From Pseudomonas sp. Bc-h (GTDB lineage Bacteria; Pseudomonadota; Gammaproteobacteria; Pseudomonadales; Pseudomonadaceae): a stretch of DNA of 64,000 bases. The notes below the pieces were generated by a model. It searched no databases. It saw only the letters and a program-made list of their open reading frames with translations, and was not told the DNA's origin. The stretch is taken from NCBI RefSeq assembly GCF_002080045.1, contig NZ_MUIN01000010.1, forward strand, positions 62,001-126,000, in the 5' to 3' direction. Positions 23,875 through 32,586 of this stretch are shown here, piece after piece. Position numbers and translations under genes: made by a program. Positions within the stretch are counted from its first letter, which is position 1. Each line of letters opens with the position of its first letter.

Positions 23875-25845
23875 TTACAACCTGAAATGCCCGACCATGC
23901 CCTTGAGCTCCATGCCCAGCGAAGCAAGCTGAATGCTGGAGGCGGCATTGCCTTGCATCGCCAGGGCCGACTGATCGGCGCTGGCGCGGATGCTGGTGAC
24001 ACTGCGGTTGATCTCTTCTGCGACCGAACTCTGCTCTTCTGCCGCGGCGGCGATCTGCTGGTTCATCTGCTGAATCAACGACACCGCTGCCGCGATGCTG
24101 CCCAATGCGCTTTCAGTCTGCAACGCATCGCTGACCGCCAGCTTTACCAGTTCGCCGCTGCTCTGGATCTGCGCCACCGACGCCTGCGCACCGCTCTGCA
24201 GGCTGGTGACCAGCCGTTCGATTTCTTCGGTCGACTGCTGAGTGCGCTTGGCCAATGCCCGGACTTCATCCGCCACCACCGCAAAGCCCCTGCCCTGCTC
24301 GCCCGCCCGCGCAGCCTCGATCGCAGCGTTGAGCGCCAGCAAATTGGTCTGCTCGGCAACGCTCTTGATCACACCGAGCACCTTGCCGATGTTCTGAATT
24401 TCGGCGCTGAGGTTTTCGATGCTGTCACTGGCCGAGCTGGCGGAAGTCGCCAGTTGCTCGATGCGCTGCATGCTCTGACGCACCACGGCCTGGCCGCTGT
24501 CGACCTTGGTGTCGGCGGTCTGCGCGGCCAACGCAGCTTCTTCGGCGTTACGCGCCACATCATGAACGGTGGCGGTCATCTGGTTCATGGCCGTGGCGAC
24601 CTGCTCGGTTTCTTCTTTCTGGCTGCTGACTTCCAGATTGGTCTGCTCGGTTACGGCAGAAAGGGAATGTGCCGATGTCGCCAGTTGCTCGATACCCGCC
24701 TGCAAGCCGCTGACGATACCGCTCAAGCCGGCGCCCATCTGCTGCATGGCCTGCATCAGCTGGCCGACTTCATCCTTGCGAGTGACCTGCACCGTGCCGC
24801 TCAGGTCTCCTGCGGCAATGCGCTGGGCGGTGGCGATCACGCTGCGCAGCGGCGCGACGATGATGCGGGTAATCACGAGAGCAGCGATCAGGCCGACCAA
24901 CAGCGCCAGAACCGACGAGCCGATGATCTTCAACGCGTTGGCTTGCAGCTCGGCAACCATTGATTGATCTTCGGCGTCGTAAGCCTGATTGACCTGCTGC
25001 ACGACAGCCTTGGCGTTGGCGGCGAGTTGCTGCGACACCTTGGCCTCATCAGCGAGCAAACCGGTGTACTCGTTGAGTTTGTCGCCGAAGTTGGTGATGT
25101 GCCCGCTGACTTCGGTCAATACGGTCAGATAGCCCGGATCCTTGATCACCCCCTTGAGCTGTTCGGCGGACTCCTGCGCCTGCACCGCCTGTTCGATCTT
25201 GCCGCTCTTGGCCTCTTCGCCCGACCCCGTTTTGCGGCTCTTGTCCAGGCGCACGCGCGCTTCATCCATGGCCTGCATCATCAATTTGGAAATCTGGCTG
25301 ACCTGAGCCGATTGCTCGATGAACTCCGAGCCCTGCTGGCCCTGAGAGTCCTTTAGGTTGTAAGCGCCGTCGTCGGCGAGGCCAGCCTGCAACACGTCCA
25401 GATTGTTGGCGACACTGGACACCGACCAACTGGCCATTTCCAGCGCCAGGTCCTTGCTCTGGCTGATGCTGACGAATTGGTCGAAGGATTTACGGTACGC
25501 AGCCAGCGCCTGCTGAACCTGGGGCATGACTCGCTGATTCACTGCTGAGCTTGTTTCAAGCTGCTCGGCCTGAGCGTTCAGCGCCTCGAGACCGGCGTGC
25601 AGTTCGTCCACCACTTTCGGGTCGCTGTGCAAGGCGAAGTCCTGCTCCAGCAAGCGCACGCGGTTCAGCCCGGTGTTCAGGGCGGTCATGTCCTTGAGGC
25701 TGTCGAAATGCACGCTGATCGAACGCAGCGACCAGACTCCGATGGCGGCCACCAATGCCGTGAGCAGTAGAACGAGGAAAAATCCGATGCCCAGTTTCTT
25801 CGCCATCTCGAGATTGGCAAAACGCGTTTGCACGGCCGAAATCAT
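23875..25845 (-). CDS. Methyl-accepting chemotaxis protein, HBM-type sensor
   Basis: A 656-residue chemoreceptor. TM1 is about 17-40, a large helical periplasmic region about 41-305 fits a helical bimodular (HBM) ligand-binding domain, TM2 is about 306-328, then a HAMP domain, then the cytoplasmic signalling domain with the hairpin tip EQTNLLALNAAIEAARAGEQ. HBM receptors in P. putida sense organic acids or related compounds; the ligand here is unknown. No C-terminal CheR-binding pentapeptide is present. ATG 25845 follows GGGGA; an upstream TTG is less likely. Confidence 0.88.
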   Translation of the reverse strand: MISAVQTRFANLEMAKKLGIGFFLVLLLTALVAAIGVWSLRSISVHFDSLKDMTALNTGLNRVRLLEQDFALHSDPKVVDELHAGLEALNAQAEQLETSSAVNQRVMPQVQQALAAYRKSFDQFVSISQSKDLALEMASWSVSSVANNLDVLQAGLADDGAYNLKDSQGQQGSEFIEQSAQVSQISKLMMQAMDEARVRLDKSRKTGSGEEAKSGKIEQAVQAQESAEQLKGVIKDPGYLTVLTEVSGHITNFGDKLNEYTGLLADEAKVSQQLAANAKAVVQQVNQAYDAEDQSMVAELQANALKIIGSSVLALLVGLIAALVITRIIVAPLRSVIATAQRIAAGDLSGTVQVTRKDEVGQLMQAMQQMGAGLSGIVSGLQAGIEQLATSAHSLSAVTEQTNLEVSSQKEETEQVATAMNQMTATVHDVARNAEEAALAAQTADTKVDSGQAVVRQSMQRIEQLATSASSASDSIENLSAEIQNIGKVLGVIKSVAEQTNLLALNAAIEAARAGEQGRGFAVVADEVRALAKRTQQSTEEIERLVTSLQSGAQASVAQIQSSGELVKLAVSDALQTESALGSIAAAVSLIQQMNQQIAAAAEEQSSVAEEINRSVTSIRASADQSALAMQGNAASSIQLASLGMELKGMVGHFRL

Positions 25846-26157
25846 ACGATCAGTCCCCAATCACAGCTAAAAGGCACACACAACGAGGCCATGTCAGCAC
25901 AGCCATTCAATTTTCGTGCAGAGTCGCAACGGGTCAGCGGCAAAACAAGTCTTTGACGTCGGAATAATGGCAAATAGCTACGCCAACGTCGCTTCCAGAA
26001 CGGTTATCGGCGTATCCGGATTCTTCAACAGGGGCACAGGCGCCGCAAACGCCCCGAATACAGGAGCGATGCGACGAAAGGTAACGCGCCATTGAGGCGC
26101 GAAAAGCGCATTTGAGTGGCGCATGATGCGTCGATAACGCTCGCCATCAAGACCGTT
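25846..26157. other. 312-bp intergenic region upstream of the chemoreceptor
   Basis: No gene seen. It should contain the chemoreceptor promoter. A GCCGATAA (read leftward, 26004-26011) equals the sigma-28 -10 element, but no matching -35 is found at the right distance. Confidence 0.35.
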
Positions 26158-27087
26158 TCAGCGTGCGGCAGGTGCAACTGTCAGGGTGCCTGTATCAGCG
26201 TCCAGGGTTGCGCGGCTGCCAAGGGCGACTGCGAGGTTGCGATCGCCATGACCGATGGGCAAACCGCCCAGCAACGGTATGCCCAGATTGCCAAGACGCT
26301 CCATCAGCACAGCGGGCGGCTTGATCGCATTGTTACCATGACCCGGCTCGCTGAACTGGCCGACGGCAATGCCCGCGAGGCGCTTGAGGATGCCGCAGTT
26401 GCCCAGATGCGTGAGCAGGCGGTCGACGCGATAGGCCAGCTCACCGACGTCTTCGATCAGCAGAATTGCCCCTTCAAGATCCGGCATGAAGGGAGTGCCG
26501 ACACACGTACTGAGCATGCTGAGGTTGCCACCCAACAGAACGCCCTCGGCCACACCCGAAGTCCGGACGCTGAAGGTCGGCTCGGCCTGATCGGCGTTCA
26601 CCACCATGGGCTCGGTGCTCATGAGTGCATGTTTGAGTGTGCTGGCGAAAATCCCGCCGCGCTCCAGCTGCGCAGCCACGGGGCCATGGACGGTGACCAG
26701 GCCAGCCCGATTCCAGAGCGCCGCGTGCAAGGCGGTGATGTCGGAAAACCCGACCACCAGTTTCGGATCGCGGCTAACGGCGTCGTAATCCACGTGTTCA
26801 AGAATTCGCTGCACGCCATAACCACCACGGTTGCAGAGCACGCCGCGAATCTGCGGGTCGGCCAGGGCGTCGTTCAGATCGGCGACGCGATTGGCGTCGC
26901 TGCCGGCGAGAAAATGATCGGCGTCCAGCGCATGGGGGTAAATACGTGGCCGCAGCCCCCAGGCGCTGAGTTCGCGCACCGCCGCCTGAACCCTCGCTTC
27001 GGCCACGGGGCCAGCAGGCGAAACCAGCGCAACGGCATCACCGACACGCAGGACATTGGGGTTCAGAGTCGGGCGGGACAAAGGCAT
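26158..27087 (-). CDS. ldcA: LD-carboxypeptidase (S66 family)
   Basis: A 309-residue serine peptidase of family S66 that removes the terminal D-Ala from murein tetrapeptides during peptidoglycan recycling. The catalytic Ser lies in VVGFSDITALHAAL, the Glu in ILLIEDVGE and the His in GLPIGHGDRNLAVALG; NRGGYGVQRIL is the conserved loop. The protein has no signal peptide, as expected for cytoplasmic recycling. ATG 27087 is chosen over an upstream TTG because it fits family N termini. Confidence 0.87.
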   Translation of the reverse strand: MPLSRPTLNPNVLRVGDAVALVSPAGPVAEARVQAAVRELSAWGLRPRIYPHALDADHFLAGSDANRVADLNDALADPQIRGVLCNRGGYGVQRILEHVDYDAVSRDPKLVVGFSDITALHAALWNRAGLVTVHGPVAAQLERGGIFASTLKHALMSTEPMVVNADQAEPTFSVRTSGVAEGVLLGGNLSMLSTCVGTPFMPDLEGAILLIEDVGELAYRVDRLLTHLGNCGILKRLAGIAVGQFSEPGHGNNAIKPPAVLMERLGNLGIPLLGGLPIGHGDRNLAVALGSRATLDADTGTLTVAPAAR

Positions 27088-27226
27088 TTCAACAACTCGG
27101 CTGACGTTTGAATGAACCGGCAATGTAGAGCACTCCCTGTCTCGAATCCAGCGCTCGGTGTCGACGCCGCGGGCAGGACACCTCTGATGAAAAATCGGGA
27201 AACAGCTTCGGTGTGAGTGGGAACCT

Positions 27227-28699
27227 TCAACTCATTTTGTCATTCGGGCCTTGATCACCACTCACCCTGAACCGCGTGACACTCTTGCGCAGCCAGCCGA
27301 GGAAACCACTCGGATCTATCACCACAGGCTTGGTCTCCAGCATGGCGGCACGGGCCTTGGCGCGGAATTTTGCCAGCCCTGCCAGCGCGCCGATCAACTC
27401 GCCGTGCGCTTGCAGCCAGGGCTCCAGGTCAGCCTTTTCGATGCGGTAGACCATGCAATCGGTGTAGGCGCAGAACCGGCCCACGGTCGCGGTGCCGTCG
27501 ACAAAACCGGTCTCGCCGATCAGCTCGCCGGGCCCCATTCGACCCACTTCGACCCAGCCATCGGAGCGTTGTATGGAAACCGAAATCACCCCTGACTCGA
27601 TAATGTAGAGGGCATCGGGTATCACCCCTTCGGCCAACACCACATCCTTTGCCGCATACGCCCCCAGATGCATGTGCTGTTCCAGCTGGGCGCGGTCACC
27701 GTCGCTGAGCATGCGCAGCGCACCCACGGTATTGAGCACCGCCGATTGCCGCGTGGCCGGACGCGATTGATCACCACGGGTTTCGGTCGACGCAAGCTGA
27801 CGATGAATGAGATCGAACAGCTGATTGCGCACCGCTGAACTGCGGTCACGGGATTTGACGTAGCCGGTGACCTGATATTCGACACAGCGCAGGCCGGACT
27901 TCACCACCACCGCCGAGGGCTTGGGCTGCGAGAGCAATTCACGGCAACCCTGCAAGGCCTTGTCCAGCGAGTCCAGCACCACGCTGGGGCGCAGCCGCGT
28001 CGACAGCTCAAGGGTCAGCGTCACGGAATGGAAATGATCGGGACGGCTGAAGTTGACGATGCGGGTCTTGGCCGCCATGGCATTGGGAATCACCGCCGTG
28101 CTGCCTTCGGAGGTCAGCAGCCGCGTGGAGCGCCAGTCGATTTCGATGACCTTGCCTTCAATGTCGTCGACGCGAATCCAGTCATCGACGCGAAAGGGTT
28201 TGGTGGCATTGAGGACGATGCCGGAAAACACGTCGCCCAAGGTGCTCTGCACCGCCAGCCCGAAGATGATTGCCACTGCGCCGGAGGTTGCCAACAGACC
28301 TTTGACGGGCAGATCGAGCACGTACCCCGCCGCCGCCACGACCGCAACAAGGAAGATGATCGCGCCCATGACATCCTGCAGCAGATGGCCCTTGCCGCCG
28401 ATACGCGGGCCCATCACCACCACCGCGAAGACCGTCAGGGTGCGAGCCCCGAACAGCCACCAGGCGATGGTCAGGATCGTCGCCAGCACATGGCGCGGCA
28501 CCGACAGTTCAATCGGCACGGGATACAGCGGACTCAACCCCCCGTCGAGCAGGGCCAGACTGAACAGCACGAACAGCACCAGCCGACAGATCAGCTTGCG
28601 CCGCAACATTCGCGGGGGCAGCGTTTGCCACAGCACCAGATCGATGACCAACAGCAGCGATGCGCTGAGCAGGGGAAAGGCAAACCACAAATGTTCCAT
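27227..28699 (-). CDS. MscS-type channel fused to cyclic nucleotide-binding domain
   Basis: A 490-residue protein. Helices occupy about residues 5-150; the pore helix and beta domain of MscS follow (GLLATSGAVAIIFGLAVQST, then VFSGIVLNATKPFRVDDWI). After about residue 330 a cyclic nucleotide-binding domain begins, with the phosphate-binding cassette region GELIGETGFVDGTATVGRF. Known MscS-CNBD proteins are gated or modulated by cyclic nucleotides rather than membrane tension. Here the PBC has the G-E-x-G-F core but no clear Arg-Ala pair, so cAMP binding is uncertain. ATG 28699 follows AGGAAG. Confidence 0.88.
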   Translation of the reverse strand: MEHLWFAFPLLSASLLLVIDLVLWQTLPPRMLRRKLICRLVLFVLFSLALLDGGLSPLYPVPIELSVPRHVLATILTIAWWLFGARTLTVFAVVVMGPRIGGKGHLLQDVMGAIIFLVAVVAAAGYVLDLPVKGLLATSGAVAIIFGLAVQSTLGDVFSGIVLNATKPFRVDDWIRVDDIEGKVIEIDWRSTRLLTSEGSTAVIPNAMAAKTRIVNFSRPDHFHSVTLTLELSTRLRPSVVLDSLDKALQGCRELLSQPKPSAVVVKSGLRCVEYQVTGYVKSRDRSSAVRNQLFDLIHRQLASTETRGDQSRPATRQSAVLNTVGALRMLSDGDRAQLEQHMHLGAYAAKDVVLAEGVIPDALYIIESGVISVSIQRSDGWVEVGRMGPGELIGETGFVDGTATVGRFCAYTDCMVYRIEKADLEPWLQAHGELIGALAGLAKFRAKARAAMLETKPVVIDPSGFLGWLRKSVTRFRVSGDQGPNDKMS

Positions 28700-28779
28700 C
28701 GAGGCTTCCTGAAGGTAGACAGCCCATGCAGCTTAGCTGAATACCTTGCGAGGAAAGGGGCGCCGCTAACGGGTCGGTG

Positions 28780-29553
28780 TCAGCCTCGGAACAGCGGGAT
28801 ACCCCACGGGGCACCAATGTTGCCACCATCGACCACGATTTCTGCGGCGGTCATACCGGACGAAGCATTGGAAGCGAGGAACATCACTGCCTGGGCCAGC
28901 TCCTCGGGGTCCGAAAAACGGCCCATTGGAATGCGCGGCGCCATGGCTTTTTCGGTGGCATCGATGCTGGAACCGGCCCGTGAGCCACGACTCCAGATCG
29001 GCGTGCGGGTTGCGCCCGGGATCACTGTGTTGACGCGGATGCCCTTGGGCGCCAGTTCCGAAGCGAAGACCTTGGCCATCGACGTGATTGCGCCCTTGCT
29101 CGCCGAATAGGCAGAGGAACCCGGCGAACCCAGTTCGCGCATCACCGAGCCGTTGAGAATGACCGAGCTGCCTTCCTTGAGCAGCGGCAGAACGCCCTGC
29201 ACGGTAAAAAATACCGATGTCAGGTTGGTCCGCACAATGGATTCGAAGGCTTCGAGCGTTGTGCTGCCCAGCGGTGTCGCGCCGGAAATGCCGGCGTTGG
29301 CAAACACCACATCCAGCGTGCCAAATGCTTCGCTGATCTTTTTCACGACGACGTCGACATCGGCGGGGTTGTTTACGTCGGCCTTGATCGCCAACACATC
29401 ACCGCCCAACTCAGCGGCCGCGGCGTCCAGCTTGGCCTGGTCGCGTCCGGTGATAGCGACACGCGCGCCGTTTTCCAGCAGCAGCCGCGCGGTGGCCAGG
29501 CCAATACCGCTGTTGCCGCCAGTGATCAGAATCGTCTTGCCTTGAACAGTCAT
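28780..29553 (-). CDS. SDR family oxidoreductase
   Basis: A 257-residue short-chain dehydrogenase/reductase: cofactor motif TGGNSGIG (residues 11-18), NAG at about 90, catalytic Ser and YSASK, and C-terminal VDGG. The basic residue after the second strand (TGRDQAK) suggests NADP(H). It is divergent from the TetR-type gene at 29732, whose product probably controls it. Substrate unknown. ATG 29553 follows AAGGGA. Confidence 0.88.
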   Translation of the reverse strand: MTVQGKTILITGGNSGIGLATARLLLENGARVAITGRDQAKLDAAAAELGGDVLAIKADVNNPADVDVVVKKISEAFGTLDVVFANAGISGATPLGSTTLEAFESIVRTNLTSVFFTVQGVLPLLKEGSSVILNGSVMRELGSPGSSAYSASKGAITSMAKVFASELAPKGIRVNTVIPGATRTPIWSRGSRAGSSIDATEKAMAPRIPMGRFSDPEELAQAVMFLASNASSGMTAAEIVVDGGNIGAPWGIPLFRG

Positions 29554-29619
29554 GGTTCTTTCCCTTCATCGCATTCGGAGGATGGCCGCCGGCATTTGCC
29601 AAGGCGTTATGGAGCACAA

Positions 29620-29653
29620 CCATACTCCTATTTAGGATTTCGTCCATACTCCT
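29620..29653. promoter_or_regulatory. Candidate TetR operators between SDR and regulator
   Basis: CCATACTCCT occurs twice, at 29620 and 29644, with a 24-bp period, and the first copy runs into the palindrome TCCTATTTAGGA. This layout in a divergent regulator/enzyme gap suits a repressor site. Confidence 0.5.
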
Positions 29654-29731
29654 TATTAAAATTCTTTACAGTGATTTTTGGCGTATGATCGCTCACCATA
29701 TCGTCATGAAAAGCTGTCACCGGAGAACCCC

Positions 29732-30307
29732 ATGTCACGCTCGCAGGCAGAGAAAGCCGTCATTCACGAACATATCGTCAACCTTGCAGCCGAGCGTTTC
29801 CGTGAGGTTGGGCTGAATGGCATCGGCGTGGCCGACCTGATGAAAGAGGCAGGCCGGACCGGCGGTGGCTTCTACAAGCATTTCGAATCCAGAGAAAAAC
29901 TGGTCGAAGAAGCGCTGCAATGCGCCTTCGATAAACGCGCCAAGGCGCTTGAAAAGTACACCGATCCCGAGTCCACGCTGACCTTGGCCGATCTGGTGGA
30001 CAGCTACCTGAGCGAGCGGCACCTGAACGATCCGGGATCAGGCTGTGCACTGGCGGCAGTGATGAACGACGTGGCCCGCAGCAGTGAGTCGATCCGTGAG
30101 GTGTACACCCGCGAGTTGCAGAACGAGCTTGCGGCGATCTCTGCACTGACCAGCAGCAAGCAGCCCGCGAAAAAACGTGCTCAGGCGTTACTGGCCATGT
30201 GCACGCTGGTCGGGGCTATCGGTTTGTCCCGAGCGGTTGCGGATGAAGAGTTGGCGGCAGAGTTGCTCAATACCGGCAAGACCCTGCTCAAGGCGCTGGA
30301 TGCCTGA
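29732..30307 (+). CDS. TetR/AcrR family regulator
   Basis: A 191-residue protein with an N-terminal TetR helix-turn-helix (about 12-57; FREVGLNGIGVADLMKEAGRT and GGGFYKHFESREKL) and a helical ligand-binding C-terminal part. It belongs to the group that regulates divergent oxidoreductase genes in response to electrophiles or aldehydes. ATG 29732 follows CGGAGA. Control of the divergent SDR gene is inferred from the layout. Confidence 0.86.
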   Translation: MSRSQAEKAVIHEHIVNLAAERFREVGLNGIGVADLMKEAGRTGGGFYKHFESREKLVEEALQCAFDKRAKALEKYTDPESTLTLADLVDSYLSERHLNDPGSGCALAAVMNDVARSSESIREVYTRELQNELAAISALTSSKQPAKKRAQALLAMCTLVGAIGLSRAVADEELAAELLNTGKTLLKALDA

Positions 30308-30431
30308 GTCTGCGCCCCCCCCTTTTTTCGTGGGAGACGCCGTAGCCGCGCGACAGTGGCGAAACGGCTTTCGTTGACATCGTCATCTCCGGCTTCTTGC
30401 AGGGGGGTGAGGCATGATTCATACGGTCAGA

Positions 30432-31193
30432 TCAAAACGCAGTCACCCCACCGTCAACCGCCAATGAATGACCGGTGGTAAACGCTGCGCCATCGCTGCA
30501 CAGGTACAGCACGGCGCTGGCGATCTCTTCGACCTTGCCGATACGCCCGACCGGGTGCATGGTCGCGGCGAATTCGGCTTTGCGCGGGTCGGCTTCGTGG
30601 GCGCGGCGGAACATGTCGGTGTCGATCACCGCGGGGCACACCGCGTTGACCCGGATGTGTTTCTTGGCGTATTCGATGGCAGCAGATTTGGTCAGGCCAA
30701 TGACTGCATGCTTCGAGGCCGCATAAATGCTCATCTTCGGTGCCGCACCCAATCCCGCGACAGACGCGGTATTGACGATGGCGCCACCGCCCTGAGCCAA
30801 CATCACCGGCAACTGATACTTCATGCACAGCCACACGCCTTTGACGTTGACGCCCATGATCGCGTCGAACTCGGCTTCGCTGCCTTCGGCCAGGCGACCT
30901 TTCTCGATCTCGATCCCGGCGTTGTTGAAGGCATAGTCAACACGACCGAACGCCTCCACCGCCTTGATCATCATCTGCTGAACCTCGGCCTCTTTCGTCA
31001 CATCACAACGCAGGAATAACGCCTCGCCGCCTGCCTGGCGAATCAGCTCGGCGGTCCCTTCCCCACCGTCGCTGTCCAGATCCACCGCAACCACTTTCAG
31101 ACCCTGCTCGGCGAAGGCCAGCGCGGTAGCCCGGCCGATACCTGCGGCTGCGCCAGTGACCAGCGCGACCTGTCCGGAAAACGTCATGCTCAT
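30432..31193 (-). CDS. SDR family oxidoreductase
   Basis: A 253-residue short-chain dehydrogenase/reductase: TGAAAGIG (residues 13-20), DLDSDGG after strand 2 (Asp suggests NAD(H)), NNAGIE, catalytic YAASK and HSLAVDGG. ATG 31193 is chosen because AGGA lies 7 nt upstream; ATG 31187 two codons later is an alternative. It is divergent from the reductase gene at 31440. Substrate unknown. Confidence 0.87.
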   Translation of the reverse strand: MSMTFSGQVALVTGAAAGIGRATALAFAEQGLKVVAVDLDSDGGEGTAELIRQAGGEALFLRCDVTKEAEVQQMMIKAVEAFGRVDYAFNNAGIEIEKGRLAEGSEAEFDAIMGVNVKGVWLCMKYQLPVMLAQGGGAIVNTASVAGLGAAPKMSIYAASKHAVIGLTKSAAIEYAKKHIRVNAVCPAVIDTDMFRRAHEADPRKAEFAATMHPVGRIGKVEEIASAVLYLCSDGAAFTTGHSLAVDGGVTAF

Positions 31194-31439
31194 GCAAATG
31201 TCCTGTGTTGTGCTTTTTATAGGGGAAGGCGCTGGGCCGTGGCGAGGGAGTGTAGTCAGCCGATACGCGATCCGGTCAGCACTATCAAAACCCCGGTTAC
31301 GCAATCATGCGTTGTGGTGATAGTGAAAAACGCCAGCATCACTTGAATGGATCGGCGCGCATTCGCTGCAACGGCTTTCCTTGCCCTGAAGCGGTTCCGG
31401 GTCTATCACTGGCGTTTCCCTCTCGATCAGGAACCTGCC

Positions 31440-32444
31440 ATGACCGCGTTGAACAATCGCCAATTCCTTCTTGCTCGTCGCCCCGTGGGGCCAGCCAGCC
31501 GTGATGACTTCACCTTCCAGACCGTGCCCGTTGCAGAACCGGCGGACGGACAGATCGTGGTCAAAAGCGAGTACCTGTCGCTGGACCCGGCCATGCGCGG
31601 CTGGATGAACGAGGGCAAGTCGTACATAGCGCCGGTGGAACTGGGCGCCGTGATGCGCGCGCTGGGTGTGGGCAAGGTCGTCGAGTCGCAGAACCCTAAG
31701 TTCGCTGTCGGTGATTGCGTTCAGGGCGTACTCGGTGTGCAGGACTATTTCGTCGGTGAGCCCAAAGGCTTCCACAAGGTCGACCCGAAACTGCTGCCGT
31801 TGCCGGTGTACCTCGCGGCGCTGGGCATGACCGGGATGTCGGCGTATTTCGCGCTGCTGGAAGTCGGCCAACCAAAAGAAGGCGACACTGTGGTGATTTC
31901 CGGCGCTGCTGGCGCGGTCGGCAGCGTCGCCGGGCAGATCGCCAAAATCAAGGGTTGTCGGGTGATCGGCATTGCGGGCGGCAAGGACAAATGCCAGACG
32001 TTGATTGATGAGTTCGGCTTCGACGGCGCCATCGACTACAAGAACGAAGACATTCACGCGGGGTTGAAACGCGAATGCCCGAAAGGCGTGGACGTGTTTT
32101 TCGACAACGTCGGCGGCGACATTCTGGATGCGGTCCTGACCCGTCTGGCGCTCAAAGCCCGGGTAGTGATCTGCGGCGCGATCAGCCAGTACAACAACAA
32201 GGAAGCGGTCAAGGGCCCGGCCAACTATCTGTCGCTGCTGGTCAATCGTGCGCGCATGGAAGGTTTCGTGGTCATGGATCACACCGAAAACTTTCAGAAA
32301 GCCGGCATGGAAATGGCCGGATGGCTCGCCCAAGGCAAACTCAAGAGCAAGGAACACATCGTCGAAGGCCTGGACACGTTCCCGGAAACCCTGCAGATGC
32401 TGTTCAAGGGCGAGAACCACGGGAAACTGGTGCTGAAAGTCTGA
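31440..32444 (+). CDS. NADPH-dependent MDR oxidoreductase (CurA-like)
   Basis: A 334-residue medium-chain dehydrogenase/reductase without zinc ligands. It has YLSLDPAMRGWMNEGKSY near the N terminus and the nucleotide-binding motif GAAGAVGSVAGQIAK. This pattern matches curcumin reductase CurA and leukotriene B4 12-hydroxydehydrogenase-type proteins, which reduce alpha,beta-unsaturated ketones. ATG 31440 follows CAGGAA. Divergent from the SDR at 30432. Confidence 0.87.
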   Translation: MTALNNRQFLLARRPVGPASRDDFTFQTVPVAEPADGQIVVKSEYLSLDPAMRGWMNEGKSYIAPVELGAVMRALGVGKVVESQNPKFAVGDCVQGVLGVQDYFVGEPKGFHKVDPKLLPLPVYLAALGMTGMSAYFALLEVGQPKEGDTVVISGAAGAVGSVAGQIAKIKGCRVIGIAGGKDKCQTLIDEFGFDGAIDYKNEDIHAGLKRECPKGVDVFFDNVGGDILDAVLTRLALKARVVICGAISQYNNKEAVKGPANYLSLLVNRARMEGFVVMDHTENFQKAGMEMAGWLAQGKLKSKEHIVEGLDTFPETLQMLFKGENHGKLVLKV

Positions 32445-32484
32445 TTCGCCAATGTGAAAAAAAGGTGAAAAAAGTCGGCACCAG

Positions 32485-32503
32485 TGATAACAATTCGCAA
32501 TCA
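32485..32503 (+). promoter_or_regulatory. Probable Fur box
   Basis: TGATAACAATTCGCAATCA resembles Pseudomonas Fur boxes of the form AATGATAATAATTCTCATT. It lies about 85 bp before the TonB-dependent receptor start. Confidence 0.55.
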
Positions 32504-32586
32504 CTTCCTGCTAGCATCTGCGCCGAAGAAACATTCGCATTGCCAGGGAGGCTTTTCGCAGACTAGATATCTACAGGAAGCTTCCC

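Noticed and set aside
23815..24963. 382-codon plus-strand frame over the chemoreceptor
   Set aside because: Antisense shadow of the repetitive helical signalling domain.
26004..26011. GCCGATAA as a sigma-28 promoter for the chemoreceptor
   Set aside because: The -10 match is exact but no -35 element is present at the usual distance, and the site is about 160 bp from the start.
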